The position numbers and the translations under genes were made by a program. Source: Streptomyces sp. CB02058 (GTDB lineage: Bacteria > Actinomycetota > Actinomycetes > Streptomycetales > Streptomycetaceae). From it: a stretch of 64,000 nt of DNA. The stretch spans positions 372,001 to 436,000 of the forward strand of contig NZ_LIPG01000003.1 in the NCBI RefSeq assembly GCF_001905505.1. Reading direction: 5' to 3'. Every line of letters starts with the position of its first letter. Positions within the stretch are counted from its first letter, which is position 1. The notes under the pieces were generated by a model. It was not told the DNA's origin. It saw nothing but the letters and a program-made list of their open reading frames with translations, and made no database searches. This document shows, piece by piece, positions 1 to 9,446 of the stretch.

Positions 1-2
1 CC

Positions 3-524
3 ACGGCCACCGCGCCCGTCACCGGCGCAGCCAGCTTCACCGCGACGGCCCGCGTACAGCTCACCTCCCTCGACGCGACCGAGCCGCAGACTGTGCTGTC
101 CCTGCCGGGCCAGGCCGCCAACCGCCTCGCGGTCCGCTACCGGCCCGCCGCCGACGCGGAATCATTCTCGACGTGGGAACTGGCGGTCGCGGAGTCCGAC
201 TCGGCGACGGCACCGGTGAAGACCTTCACCGACGACCAGACGCTCCCGGACGTCGACATGGCCGGGCAGCACCTCGCCGTGGTCTACGACGCGTTCGCCA
301 ACGAGATCCGGCTGTACGTGGCCGGACAGCTGGCCGACATCGCGCACGGCACCGACGACACCCTCTGGGGCGCCACCGGCGCTCTGCAGGTGGGCCGGTC
401 GGCCCTCGGCGGCGGCAGCGAGTACTTCGCGGGCGCCATCGACGAGGTGCGCGTCTACAGCGGGGCCGCGGACATGACCGCGATCCGGCAGATGGCCAAC
501 GGGACACCGCTCCCGAACATGTGA
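3..524 (+). CDS. LamG-domain protein, C-terminal fragment (5' end outside window)
   Basis: The reading frame is open from the first bases of the window to a TGA at 522-524, giving about 173 residues of a longer protein. The segment has the beta-rich pattern of a LamG/concanavalin-like jellyroll, ending in a GAIDEVRVY stretch that is characteristic of the last strands of this fold. Such domains bind carbohydrate or mediate adhesion in secreted proteins. In Streptomyces, long LamG proteins are often found directly before RHS-repeat toxins, as here. A strong hairpin follows the stop, so it is not obviously in one operon with the RHS gene. The start and the remaining domains cannot be seen. Confidence 0.8.
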   Translation, partial: TATAPVTGAASFTATARVQLTSLDATEPQTVLSLPGQAANRLAVRYRPAADAESFSTWELAVAESDSATAPVKTFTDDQTLPDVDMAGQHLAVVYDAFANEIRLYVAGQLADIAHGTDDTLWGATGALQVGRSALGGGSEYFAGAIDEVRVYSGAADMTAIRQMANGTPLPNM

Positions 525-529
525 TCCCC

Positions 530-573
530 CGGGCGGGTGTGCCGGTTCCCAGCGGAACCGGCACACCCGCCCG
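530..573 (+). terminator. Rho-independent terminator after the LamG gene
   Basis: A perfect 20-bp inverted repeat (arms 530-549 and 554-573) with a 4-base loop is followed by a short T run. It lies just after the LamG stop and 38 bases before the RHS start, separating the two transcripts. Confidence 0.85.
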
Positions 574-610
574 TTTCAGTCCCATCCCTCACTACGTGCG
601 GAGACACGTG

Positions 611-3600
611 ATGGCATTCAGAGGCCGGTTGATGAACCGGCGCCTGCCCGGGCGGTTGCTTACGGCGACCGTCCTGGGCATCACCCTCGCCCTGACCGGC
701 AGCGCAGTCCAGGCCGCGTCGCCGGCGCCGGGGCAGGAGGGGCGCGGCAGACCCGGTGTCCAGGACTTCGGCGACCCCGCGGAGGGCAAGAACGCACAGG
801 CGAAGAAGCGCCCGGCGGACGAGGCGCGGAAGGCCGCCGTCAAGCGACTGGACAAGGCTGTCTGGCCTGCGGGCGGCAGCGCGAAGGTCGCCGTAGCCAC
901 CACGAGCCCCGTCGAGGAGAACGTCGGCGGGCTGCCCGTCGCCGTCACCGCGGTCACGCCCGAGGCGACGAAGACGTCCAAGGGAGCGAAGGCGTCGAAG
1001 ATTCCGGCCCCGTCGGCCGGTCCGGCTGAGGTCGAGGTCGCCGTCCTGCCCGCGAAGCGGGCGGCTGCCATCGGCGCCGGCGCGCTGATGCGCGTCGAGC
1101 GCACGGACGCGGCGGCGAAGGGCGCGAAGGTCCGCCTCTCCGTGGACTACTCGAAGTTCGCCGACGCCTACGGCGGCGACTACGCGGCCCGCCTGCAGCT
1201 CGTCCAGCTCCCCGCCTGTGCGGCCGTCGCGACCCCCGGCAGCAAGGCGTGCCCGGAGCAGGCCAAGCCCCTCGCCACGGTGAACAGTGCCGAGGACCGC
1301 ACCGTCTCGGCCGACGTCCAGGCCGCCGCGGCACCCGCCGCCATGACGGCGAAGGCCACTGCGAGCGCGGCACCGCTCGTCGCCCTCGCCGCGGGCCCGT
1401 CCTCCGCCCAGGGCAGCTACAAGGCGACCGCGCTCGCCCCGTCCGCGAGCTGGAGCGTCGCCAACTCGTCCGGCGGCTTCAGCTGGAGCTATCCGCTGCG
1501 TACGGTCCCCACACCGGGCGGGCAGACGCCCAGCATCGGTCTCGGCTACTCCTCGCAGTCCGCCGACGGCCGCACCTCGGTGACCAACAACCAGGGCTCC
1601 TGGGTCGGCGAGGGCTTCTCGTACGACCCCGGTTACATCGAGCGCCGCTACAAGCCGTGCTCCGACGACGGGCACTCCACCTCCGGTGAGCAGTGCTGGG
1701 CCTTCGACAACGCCACGATCATGCTCAACGGCAGCTCGTCCGAGCTCATCAAGGACGACACGACCGGCGACTGGAAGTTCTCGTCCGACGACGGCGCCAA
1801 GGTCGAGAGGCTGACCGGTGCCACGAACGGCGACAACGACGGCGAGCACTGGAAGGTCACCACTGCCGACGGCACGGAGTACTGGTTCGGGCTGAACCGT
1901 CTGCCGGGCTGGACCGACGGCAAGGAGACCACGGACTCCACCTGGACCGTGCCCGTCTTCGGCGACGACTCCGGCGAGCCCTGCTACAACGCCACGTTCA
2001 CCAGCGCCCACTGCAAGCAGGCCTGGCGCTGGAGCCTGGACCACGTCAAGGACACCCACGGCAACGTGATGTCCTACTTCTACGCACCCGAGACGAACTA
2101 CTACGCCCTCAACGGCAAGACGGACGTCAACGGCACCGCGTACCACCGCGGCGGATACCTGAAGCGGGTCGACTACGGTCAGCGCGACGGCCAGGTCTAC
2201 GCGGCCAAGGCACCCGCCCGCGTCGTGTTCGACGTGGCCGAACGCTGTCTGCCCACAGCGGACTTCGACTGCGCGGAGTCCAAGCGGACCAAGGCCAACG
2301 CCGCTCACTGGCCGGACACCCCGGTCGACCAGGAGTGCAAGGCGGCCACCAAGTGCACCGTGGGCCAGACGTTCTGGACCACGAAGCGCTTGACCGGTAT
2401 CACCACCCAGATGCGCAAGAGCGCCACCGAGTACCAGGACGTGGACGCGTGGACCTTCACCCACCTGTTCACCGACAACGGTGACGACTCCAAGACCCTC
2501 TGGCTGTCGAAGATCGACCACGAGGGCCGGGTCGGCACGGCGGCGAAGCTGCCGACGCTCGAACTCTACGGCGAGCAGCTCGTCAACCGAGTCGATGCCA
2601 TCGGCGACAACATCGCCCCCTTCCACCGCTTCCGCCTCGCCGCAGTCCTGAGCGAGACGGGCGCCCAGCTGGACGTCAACTACGCAGCGACGGACTGCAC
2701 CAAGGCGTCTCTGCCCAAGCCGGGTGAGTCGACCAAGCGCTGCTACCCGGTGAAGTGGGCCCCGCCCGGCACCGTCGAACCGATCACGGACTGGTTCCAC
2801 AAGTACGTCGTCGCCGAGATCGTCGAGACCGACCGCACGGGCGGCGGCGACAGCCTCGTCACCCGCTACGACTACCAGGGCGACGCGGCCTGGCGTAAGG
2901 CGGAGCCCGACGGCATCACGGAGGACAAGTACCTCACGTGGGGCGGCTGGCAGGGCTACGCCAAGGTCAAGGTCACCAGCGGCAGCGCCGACAAGCAGAC
3001 CTCGCGGATCGACTACACGTATCTGCAGGGCATGGACGGAGACAAGGACCCGGACGGCGGAACCCGTTCGGTGAAGGTCAAGGACTCCACGGGTGTCGAG
3101 TACACCTCCTCGAAGGAGTTCACCGGCCACCAGCTGGAGGCACACACCTACGACGGGACGAAGCTCGTCTCCAAGGTGATCAGCGAGCCGTGGAAGCACT
3201 ACACGGCGACCCAGACCCGCGACTGGGGCACCTCGCACTCCGTGCTCGTCCGGTCCGACACGGAACGCGGCTACAGCCTGCTGTCCGACGGAACCTGGCG
3301 CGCGACGAAGAGCTCGATCAAGTACGACACGAGCAACGGCACGGGCCGGGTCATCGAGGTCGAGGACCAGGGTGACGTCTCCACCGCGGTCGACGACACC
3401 TGCACCCGCACCTGGTACACCGACAACACGGCCGCCAACCTCCTCAATCTGCCCTCGCGCAGCGAGGCCGTGGGTGTGAAGTGCTCCGTCACCCCGGACC
3501 GCAGGACCCAGGTCCACGCGGACGAGCGCACGTCCTACGACAACAAGGCCTTCGGCGCGGCACCCACCAAGGGCGACGCGACGACGACCGAGCGTCTGAC

Positions 3601-6600
3601 CTCGCACAACGGCACCACCGGTACGTATCAGGTCACCGGCACGACGACGTATGACGCCTTCGGCCGCCCGCTGTCCCAGAAGGACGCGAGCCTGGCGGAG
3701 ACGAAGACCGCGTACACGGACGTCAACGGCCTCATCTCGCAGACCAAGAGCACCAACGCGCTGAACCACGTCACGACCACCGACTACGCGCCCGCCTGGG
3801 GCATGTCGGCCGGTCAGACCGACCCGAACGGCAAGCGCACCGACCTGGCCTACGACGGCCTGGGCCGCCTGACCTCGGTCTGGCTCCCGGACCGGGTGAA
3901 GACCCAGACCCCGAGCATCAAGTACTCGTACAACGTCCGCCGCGACAAGGTCGTCGCGATCAAGACGGAGAAGATCGAGAACGACGGCTCGTATGGCGCG
4001 GAGTACCAGCTCTACGACGGACTGCTGAGACCGCGGCAGTTGCAGACCGAGGGCCCCGGCGGCACACGCATGGTCGCCGACTCCTTCTACGACGGCACCG
4101 GCAAGGTGAAGAAGACCAACGCCACGTACAACGCCGCCGGCGCCGCGTCGGACGAGCTGCTGATCGTCCACAACGGCGAGGTCGGCCAGCAGAGCGTGAT
4201 GGAGTACGACGGTCTGGGCCGTGCCACCGCGCAGATCATGGCGGTCTCCGGCGTCGAGCAGTGGCGCACCACGAACACGTACGACGGTGAGCGCACGACG
4301 GTCGACCCGCCCAAGGGCGGCGTACCCACGACGACCATCACGGACTTCGCGGGCAACACGAAGGAGATCTGGCACTACCGCGGCGACTCCCCGAACCCGC
4401 TGTCCGGCTACGACGTCACCAAGTACACGTACACCCCGAAGAACGAGCTCCAGACGGTCACCGACGCCAAGAACAACGTGTGGCGTTACGAGTACGACCA
4501 GTTGGGCCGGAAGACGAAGAGTGTGGACCCCGACGCGGGGACGACGACCACCACGTACGACCCGCTCGACCACGTCGTGTCGTCCACCGACGACCGGAAC
4601 AAGACGGTGTCCACCGTCTACGACAAGCTCGGACGTACGCTCACCACGTGGCAGGGCGAACCCACCACGGGTGTCCGGCTCACGGAGAGCCGGTACGACA
4701 AGGCGGGTCTCCTGGGTCAGGAATGGGCCAGGATCAGCTACATCTCGCCCACGGAGTCCTTCGGCACCGTCGTCCAGACCATGGACGACTTCTACCGTCC
4801 GCTGAAGACCAACTACGTGGTGCCGGCTTCGCAGGGAGCGCTCGCCGGAACGTACAGTTTCACGTCGGCGTACAACCGTGACGGCACCCTGCAGTCCACC
4901 GGTGTACCCGCTGCGGGCGACCTCGCCGAGGAGGTGCTGGTCAGCGGCTACGACGAACTTCAGCGCCCGACGACACTCACGGGTTCCACGTCGTACGTCA
5001 CCGACACCGTCTACTCCGAACTCGGCCACGTCCAGCAACTGGAGCTGTCCACCGGCAGTGGCAAGAAGGTCTGGCAGACCTTCGACTACGAGACGGGCAC
5101 GGACCGTCTCACGCGGTCGGTGGTCGACGTCAACGGGGCGACCGCTCCCGCCAAGGAGTCGAACTACTCCTACGACCAGGCCGGCAACGTCCTGTCCATC
5201 TCGGACACCGCGAACTCGGCCAAGCCTGATGTGCAGTGCTTCGCCTACGACGCGCGAAAGCGTCTGGCCGACGCATGGAGCCCGGCGTCCACCGCGGCTG
5301 ACGCCGGGGGCAACGGAACCACCGGATCGGTGGCACCGGTCGAGGGCTCGGGGCCGAAGGCATGCCAGGCCGCTCCGGGTGCCAGTCCTCTGGGGGGCCC
5401 GTCTCCGTACTGGAAGTCGTACGTCACGGACGCCATCGGCAACCGGACGTCCGACACGGTGCACGACACAGCGCTGGACACGACCAAGAACATCACCCGT
5501 AGCTATACCTACGGAGAAGCCGGAGCCCTCGGCGACGGCCCGCACCAGGTCACCAAGGTGGTCGAGAAGACCCCGACCGGTGATCGTCAGTCGTCCTACG
5601 AGTACGACGCCATCGGTAACACCACCAAGCGCACCATAGGCGGCGACGCCCAGGTCCTGCAGTGGACCGACACCGGGCAGCTCGCCAAGGCGAAGGAGGC
5701 CGACGGCTCCGAAACGACCTACCTGTACGACAGTGCGGGAAACCGGGTCCAGCGCAAGGCTCCGTCGGGCACGACGGTGTACCTGCCGGGAATGGAGCTT
5801 CAGCTCTCCGCTGACGGGACCAAGACGGAAGCCACCCGCTACTACTCCCAGGCCGGTCAGACGGTCGCGGTGCGCACCAACGACAACAAGGTGTCGTTCC
5901 TCGCATCCGATCACCACGGCACGGGTGAACTCGCCGTCGACGCGGCGAGCGGTGCGGTCTCACAACGCCGGTTCGACCCCTTCGGCGTCGAGCGCGGCGA
6001 AGCAACAGGCACATGGCCCGGCGAGAAGGGTTTCGTCGGAGGCACGATCGATGCCTCGACCGGCCTGACCCACTTGGGCGCGCGTGAGTACGACGCCTCG
6101 ATAGGCAAGTTCATCTCCGTCGACCCGGTCATCGATTACACCCAGCCACAGCAGATCAACGGGTATGCCTACGCCAACAACACTCCGGTCACCCACGCCG
6201 ACCCGAGCGGCATGGCCATTCCCGAGTGCCTGCAAGGACTGATCGAGTGCCAGGGCGGCCTGCCCGTCAGTAAGCCGGGCTCCACGTTCAACGAGGAAAA
6301 GGCCGTCGACCAGGCCTCCAGCGCACTCGCCGGTGCTCAGGGGCAGCAGTCCGCGGCAAAACAGCGCATCAAGTCCTCGGCCAAGGCCCTGGTCAAGATC
6401 GCCCGGGACATCCTCGGGGTCGACGCGGCACTCGACTGCGTCTCCAGCGGAGACATGGGCGCTTGCGGGGAGACCCTGCTCAACATCGCGGGCAGCTTCG
6501 CCGGCGGACTCGCAGGCAAGATCGTCGCCAAGTACGGCGCACCGTGGAACTGGGCCAAGGGCGCGAAGCTCGCCAAGCGCGTGGTCGGTCTCGTGGGTGA

Positions 6601-7567
6601 CCTCGTCGGCGGGGTCAAGGACCTCTGGAAGAGCAGCAAAGCCGTCGGCAAGGCGCAGGACGGGCTGGCCAAGGCGAAGGATGCCTTGGCGGCTGCCAAG
6701 AAGAAGGCCGCTTCCCGGAAGAAAACCGAGGGCGACAGCTGTCTGACGGAGGAGAACCACAGCTTCCTGCCAGGCACGAAGGTGCTGCTCGCCGACGGCA
6801 CCAGCAAGGCGATAGAGGCCGTCGAGCTCGGTGACGCGATTACCGTGACCGACCCCGAGACCGGGGAGACGACCGTCCGTCAGGTCGTCGGCACGATCGT
6901 GACAGAGGACGACAAGCACTTCGTCGATCTCACGATCCTGGGCGGTACGGGCTCCCCGGAGTCGTTGGTCTCGACCACGACCCACCCGTTCTGGGTGGTC
7001 TCCGAGAGCAAGTGGGTCGACGCGGGCGAGCTGCGCCCGGGTATGACGCTGCGTACGGCGGACGGCAGCACCGTCACGCTCCAGGCGACCCGCTCGTTCG
7101 AGGAGCGTCAGCGGACGCACGACCTGACGGTCGAAGGAATCCACACCTACTACGTGCTGGCTGACACCACGTCGCTCCTCGTACACAACTGCAACACCGT
7201 GTACCGGAACCTTCGGCCGGACGAGGATCCTTCGAAGGGCCTCGTCGCGAAGAACCCCGACGCGACCTATACGCCGGCGGGCCACGTCATTCACGGCAGC
7301 AAGCCGAACTGGAGGTCGCAGTTCATCTCGACGACGCGCAGTCGCGAGGTTGCGACGGAGTCCCAGTGGGCCGGACCGCGAACGGTGGCGATCGACCTCA
7401 GTAAACTCGACAGCAGCCAGATCTTCGACATCTCCGATGATGCCGGTCGGGCACTGCACAACATCAGGGGCTTCACCGCCATCAACAGGACCAAGTCCTC
7501 AAGAGAAGTCCTCATCACCGGAGTCATACCTCCGGAAGCAATCACCTGGGTCAAGGGAGGTCCATGA
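611..7567 (+). CDS. Secreted RHS/YD-repeat polymorphic toxin with Hint domain and ART-like C-terminus
   Basis: A 2318-residue protein. ATG 611 is chosen because GGAG lies 7 bases upstream and a Sec-type signal peptide follows (basic start, hydrophobic core, Ala-rich cleavage region, about residues 1-35). The middle carries many YD repeats of the YDxxGR type and ends in an RHS-core signature near residues 1837-1870 (INGYAYANNTPVTHADPSG). Residues 2051-2194 form a Hint (intein-like) domain starting SFLPGTKV and ending LLVHNC; Ser replaces the usual Cys nucleophile. The last ~124 residues are the probable toxin: Arg2199 in VYR, an STT motif at Ser2240 and Glu2299 resemble the R-S-E triad of ADP-ribosyltransferases (inference). 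RHS shells encapsulate the toxin and Hint domains can release it. The next gene overlaps and is the likely immunity gene. Confidence 0.88.
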   Translation: MAFRGRLMNRRLPGRLLTATVLGITLALTGSAVQAASPAPGQEGRGRPGVQDFGDPAEGKNAQAKKRPADEARKAAVKRLDKAVWPAGGSAKVAVATTSPVEENVGGLPVAVTAVTPEATKTSKGAKASKIPAPSAGPAEVEVAVLPAKRAAAIGAGALMRVERTDAAAKGAKVRLSVDYSKFADAYGGDYAARLQLVQLPACAAVATPGSKACPEQAKPLATVNSAEDRTVSADVQAAAAPAAMTAKATASAAPLVALAAGPSSAQGSYKATALAPSASWSVANSSGGFSWSYPLRTVPTPGGQTPSIGLGYSSQSADGRTSVTNNQGSWVGEGFSYDPGYIERRYKPCSDDGHSTSGEQCWAFDNATIMLNGSSSELIKDDTTGDWKFSSDDGAKVERLTGATNGDNDGEHWKVTTADGTEYWFGLNRLPGWTDGKETTDSTWTVPVFGDDSGEPCYNATFTSAHCKQAWRWSLDHVKDTHGNVMSYFYAPETNYYALNGKTDVNGTAYHRGGYLKRVDYGQRDGQVYAAKAPARVVFDVAERCLPTADFDCAESKRTKANAAHWPDTPVDQECKAATKCTVGQTFWTTKRLTGITTQMRKSATEYQDVDAWTFTHLFTDNGDDSKTLWLSKIDHEGRVGTAAKLPTLELYGEQLVNRVDAIGDNIAPFHRFRLAAVLSETGAQLDVNYAATDCTKASLPKPGESTKRCYPVKWAPPGTVEPITDWFHKYVVAEIVETDRTGGGDSLVTRYDYQGDAAWRKAEPDGITEDKYLTWGGWQGYAKVKVTSGSADKQTSRIDYTYLQGMDGDKDPDGGTRSVKVKDSTGVEYTSSKEFTGHQLEAHTYDGTKLVSKVISEPWKHYTATQTRDWGTSHSVLVRSDTERGYSLLSDGTWRATKSSIKYDTSNGTGRVIEVEDQGDVSTAVDDTCTRTWYTDNTAANLLNLPSRSEAVGVKCSVTPDRRTQVHADERTSYDNKAFGAAPTKGDATTTERLTSHNGTTGTYQVTGTTTYDAFGRPLSQKDASLAETKTAYTDVNGLISQTKSTNALNHVTTTDYAPAWGMSAGQTDPNGKRTDLAYDGLGRLTSVWLPDRVKTQTPSIKYSYNVRRDKVVAIKTEKIENDGSYGAEYQLYDGLLRPRQLQTEGPGGTRMVADSFYDGTGKVKKTNATYNAAGAASDELLIVHNGEVGQQSVMEYDGLGRATAQIMAVSGVEQWRTTNTYDGERTTVDPPKGGVPTTTITDFAGNTKEIWHYRGDSPNPLSGYDVTKYTYTPKNELQTVTDAKNNVWRYEYDQLGRKTKSVDPDAGTTTTTYDPLDHVVSSTDDRNKTVSTVYDKLGRTLTTWQGEPTTGVRLTESRYDKAGLLGQEWARISYISPTESFGTVVQTMDDFYRPLKTNYVVPASQGALAGTYSFTSAYNRDGTLQSTGVPAAGDLAEEVLVSGYDELQRPTTLTGSTSYVTDTVYSELGHVQQLELSTGSGKKVWQTFDYETGTDRLTRSVVDVNGATAPAKESNYSYDQAGNVLSISDTANSAKPDVQCFAYDARKRLADAWSPASTAADAGGNGTTGSVAPVEGSGPKACQAAPGASPLGGPSPYWKSYVTDAIGNRTSDTVHDTALDTTKNITRSYTYGEAGALGDGPHQVTKVVEKTPTGDRQSSYEYDAIGNTTKRTIGGDAQVLQWTDTGQLAKAKEADGSETTYLYDSAGNRVQRKAPSGTTVYLPGMELQLSADGTKTEATRYYSQAGQTVAVRTNDNKVSFLASDHHGTGELAVDAASGAVSQRRFDPFGVERGEATGTWPGEKGFVGGTIDASTGLTHLGAREYDASIGKFISVDPVIDYTQPQQINGYAYANNTPVTHADPSGMAIPECLQGLIECQGGLPVSKPGSTFNEEKAVDQASSALAGAQGQQSAAKQRIKSSAKALVKIARDILGVDAALDCVSSGDMGACGETLLNIAGSFAGGLAGKIVAKYGAPWNWAKGAKLAKRVVGLVGDLVGGVKDLWKSSKAVGKAQDGLAKAKDALAAAKKKAASRKKTEGDSCLTEENHSFLPGTKVLLADGTSKAIEAVELGDAITVTDPETGETTVRQVVGTIVTEDDKHFVDLTILGGTGSPESLVSTTTHPFWVVSESKWVDAGELRPGMTLRTADGSTVTLQATRSFEERQRTHDLTVEGIHTYYVLADTTSLLVHNCNTVYRNLRPDEDPSKGLVAKNPDATYTPAGHVIHGSKPNWRSQFISTTRSREVATESQWAGPRTVAIDLSKLDSSQIFDISDDAGRALHNIRGFTAINRTKSSREVLITGVIPPEAITWVKGGP

Positions 7568-7866
7568 TGACGGCTGATTCGCTGGCCGGAATGGCTGAGG
7601 CGTGGACGGCGTTCGACGAGGCTCTGAGGGACGGGCGAGGAGTCGATCAGAACGCCTACGCCGCCCTGAAGGAGACCCTTCGTCTCTGCGCACAGGAGTG
7701 GGAGGCTCTGGACGCGATCCCGCGACTGGCCGCCAACATCCTGGTCGACATCTTCGCAGCCACCGAGGCCAACGCGGCCCTCTACCAGGGGGCGGAAGCC
7801 GATCAGGCGATGGAGGCCGCGTACGAGCTCCACGATCTCGCCGGTGCGTGCGTAGCGCTCCGGTGA
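7564..7866 (+). CDS. Candidate immunity protein for the RHS toxin
   Basis: A 100-residue, acidic, mostly helical protein with no signal peptide. Its ATG overlaps the toxin stop (ATGA), the coupling expected of a toxin-immunity pair; a second ATG directly follows at 7567. I do not recognise the family. The role is inferred only from position, size, acidity and overlap. A large hairpin at 8022-8083 probably ends the transcript. Confidence 0.65.
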   Translation: MMTADSLAGMAEAWTAFDEALRDGRGVDQNAYAALKETLRLCAQEWEALDAIPRLAANILVDIFAATEANAALYQGAEADQAMEAAYELHDLAGACVALR

Positions 7867-8021
7867 CAGGCCCCTCGGCCGCGTGGTGACGCCGGACGGC
7901 CGCGTGCCGAGCACACCCTGCAAGGAGGCAGCCGAGTTCCCGCCCCCCGGCGGGGGAAGGCCGTTCTCGTTCTCGAGTCGCTCGGCTCTGTCGGATCCGT
8001 TGGTGGTCGAGGCGTAGCAGA

Positions 8022-8083
8022 GATGCCGCCGCACCCCTTGTCCGAACCGCTCGTGAGCGGGTCGGACAAGGGGCGGCGGCATC
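8022..8083 (+). terminator. Long hairpin downstream of toxin/immunity genes
   Basis: Arms at about 8022-8045 and 8062-8083 pair over 22 bp with one bulged base, around a GCTCGTGAGC loop region. There is no T tract. It sits in the 305-base gap 7867-8171, which otherwise holds only a small GC hairpin near 7940 and no gene I can support. Confidence 0.6.
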
Positions 8084-8171
8084 GTCGTATCAGATGTCCC
8101 GGAACTCATGCAAAGGGCTTCTGACCTGGGCAAATGACCCATCTTCTTGGTTTGATCGTTAGTGTTTGGGT

Positions 8172-8576
8172 GTGACGATCGTGGAGCTTCTAGTCCCTGA
8201 CGGGTTGTGGGAGCTGTTTGAGCGGGCCGTGCCAGCGGCGCCGGTACGACCCCAAGGTGGCGGTAGGCGACGGTGCGGCGACCGGAACGTGCTGGCCGCG
8301 ATCTTGTTCGTGGCGACCTCCGGCTGTACGTGGAGGCAGACGCCGGAAGCATTCGGACCATGTATCGCGCCTCGCATGGCGCGCAAGGGCGTCGACTTCC
8401 CTGCCAGGCCCGGCCGACACCGCTGGACCGTCGAACGGACGGTGAGCCGGCTCGGCGGCATCCGCAGACTCCACCGCCGCTACGAACGCAAGGCCGACCA
8501 CTTCCTGGCCTTCGCGGGCATCGCGGCAATCCGCATCTGCTGCGGCCGCCTGACCAGGGAGCGCGTTGCTCGCTAG
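8172..8576 (+). pseudogene. IS5-family transposase, internally deleted remnant
   Basis: About 134 residues from GTG 8172. The first ~60 residues match the N-terminus of IS5-type transposases (LWELFERAVP ... DRNVLAAILFVATSGCTWRQ). The sequence then jumps to the C-terminal part (WTVERTVSRLGGIRRLHRRY ... DHFLAFAGIAAIRICCGRL). The central DDE catalytic core is missing, so the element cannot transpose by itself. I could not define terminal inverted repeats or target duplications. It marks past insertion between the toxin locus and the arsenic island. Confidence 0.75.
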
Positions 8577-8587
8577 CATCGGCCCTC

Positions 8588-9139
8588 ATGATCGCAGTGG
8601 TCGTCACCATCGGGCTGGCGTTCGTCGGCTATGTCGTCACCTACCTCAACGGCATGCGTCTGTCGCAGCGTCAAGAACGCCTCGCTCGCGTAAATCGCCA
8701 GCTCAGCGACTTCTACGGGCCCCTGTTCGCCCTCACGGAAGCCAACAGTCGCACGTTCAGCGCGTTCGTGGAACGGCACGCTCGCCCGGGCGGAAGGTCG
8801 CCGTTCGCTCATGAGACCCCACCCACTCCTGAAGAGCTCACCGAGTGGCGGTTGTGGGTCACTACCGTCTTTCTTCCGAACATCCAGGCCATGCGCGACC
8901 TGGTCATCAAACACGCGGACCTGCTGAAAGAACCAGAGATGCCGCCGCTTCTGCTCCTGCTGTGCGCGCATGTGTCGGGCTATGAGATCACAGCCGCCCG
9001 GTGGGCCCAGGGAAACCACGACCAGCATCTCTCGGTGGTGTCGTTCCCCAGCGAGGAGCTCGCCGTCTACGCGCGACAGGGATTCTCCGCGCTGAAGAAG
9101 GAACAGGCCCGCCTGTTGGGGCGCCGGCAGGCAACCTGA
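8588..9139 (+). CDS. Membrane-anchored protein of unknown function
   Basis: A 183-residue protein beginning at ATG 8588, so that it opens with a single N-terminal transmembrane helix (IAVVVTIGLAFVGYVVTYL), followed by a basic, helical cytoplasmic part (RLSQRQERLARVNRQLSDFY). The rest has no motif I recognise. It resembles the small single-pass proteins common in actinobacteria that are called hypothetical. It lies directly after the transposase remnant with no close downstream partner. Confidence 0.65.
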   Translation: MIAVVVTIGLAFVGYVVTYLNGMRLSQRQERLARVNRQLSDFYGPLFALTEANSRTFSAFVERHARPGGRSPFAHETPPTPEELTEWRLWVTTVFLPNIQAMRDLVIKHADLLKEPEMPPLLLLLCAHVSGYEITAARWAQGNHDQHLSVVSFPSEELAVYARQGFSALKKEQARLLGRRQAT

Positions 9140-9446
9140 CCAATTACAACGACGTCTTGGTACGGTGCTGCAGGATGCGCGGAGGCCAGGCCCTGCGACC
9201 ACCAGACGTGCTGTGCCGACGGGTCGGCACAGGGGCACCGCCTCTCCGGAGCCTGAAAGATGCCAGGCATTCCGGAACCCGTCCGCTGGCTCCCTGACCA
9301 CATCTGTCATCACACGCTGCGCTACCACAGCCGGCCCGCCCTCGGTCGCATTCACACCGTTGCTTGCAAGTGCGCGCCGGGATGAAGGCACTGGGCACTT
9401 CCGCCCGCGCCATAGTGGGAGGCCATTCTCTTCAGATACATGCTCG
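9140..9446. other. Intergenic stretch without supported gene
   Basis: About 307 bases between convergent genes. I found no convincing ORF, RNA gene or strong terminator hairpin here. Confidence 0.5.

Noticed and set aside
455..5917. An 1820-codon open frame on the minus strand opposite the RHS gene
   Set aside because: It is a codon-position shadow of the real gene in GC-rich DNA; its translation is low-complexity Val/Arg/Gly with no domain.
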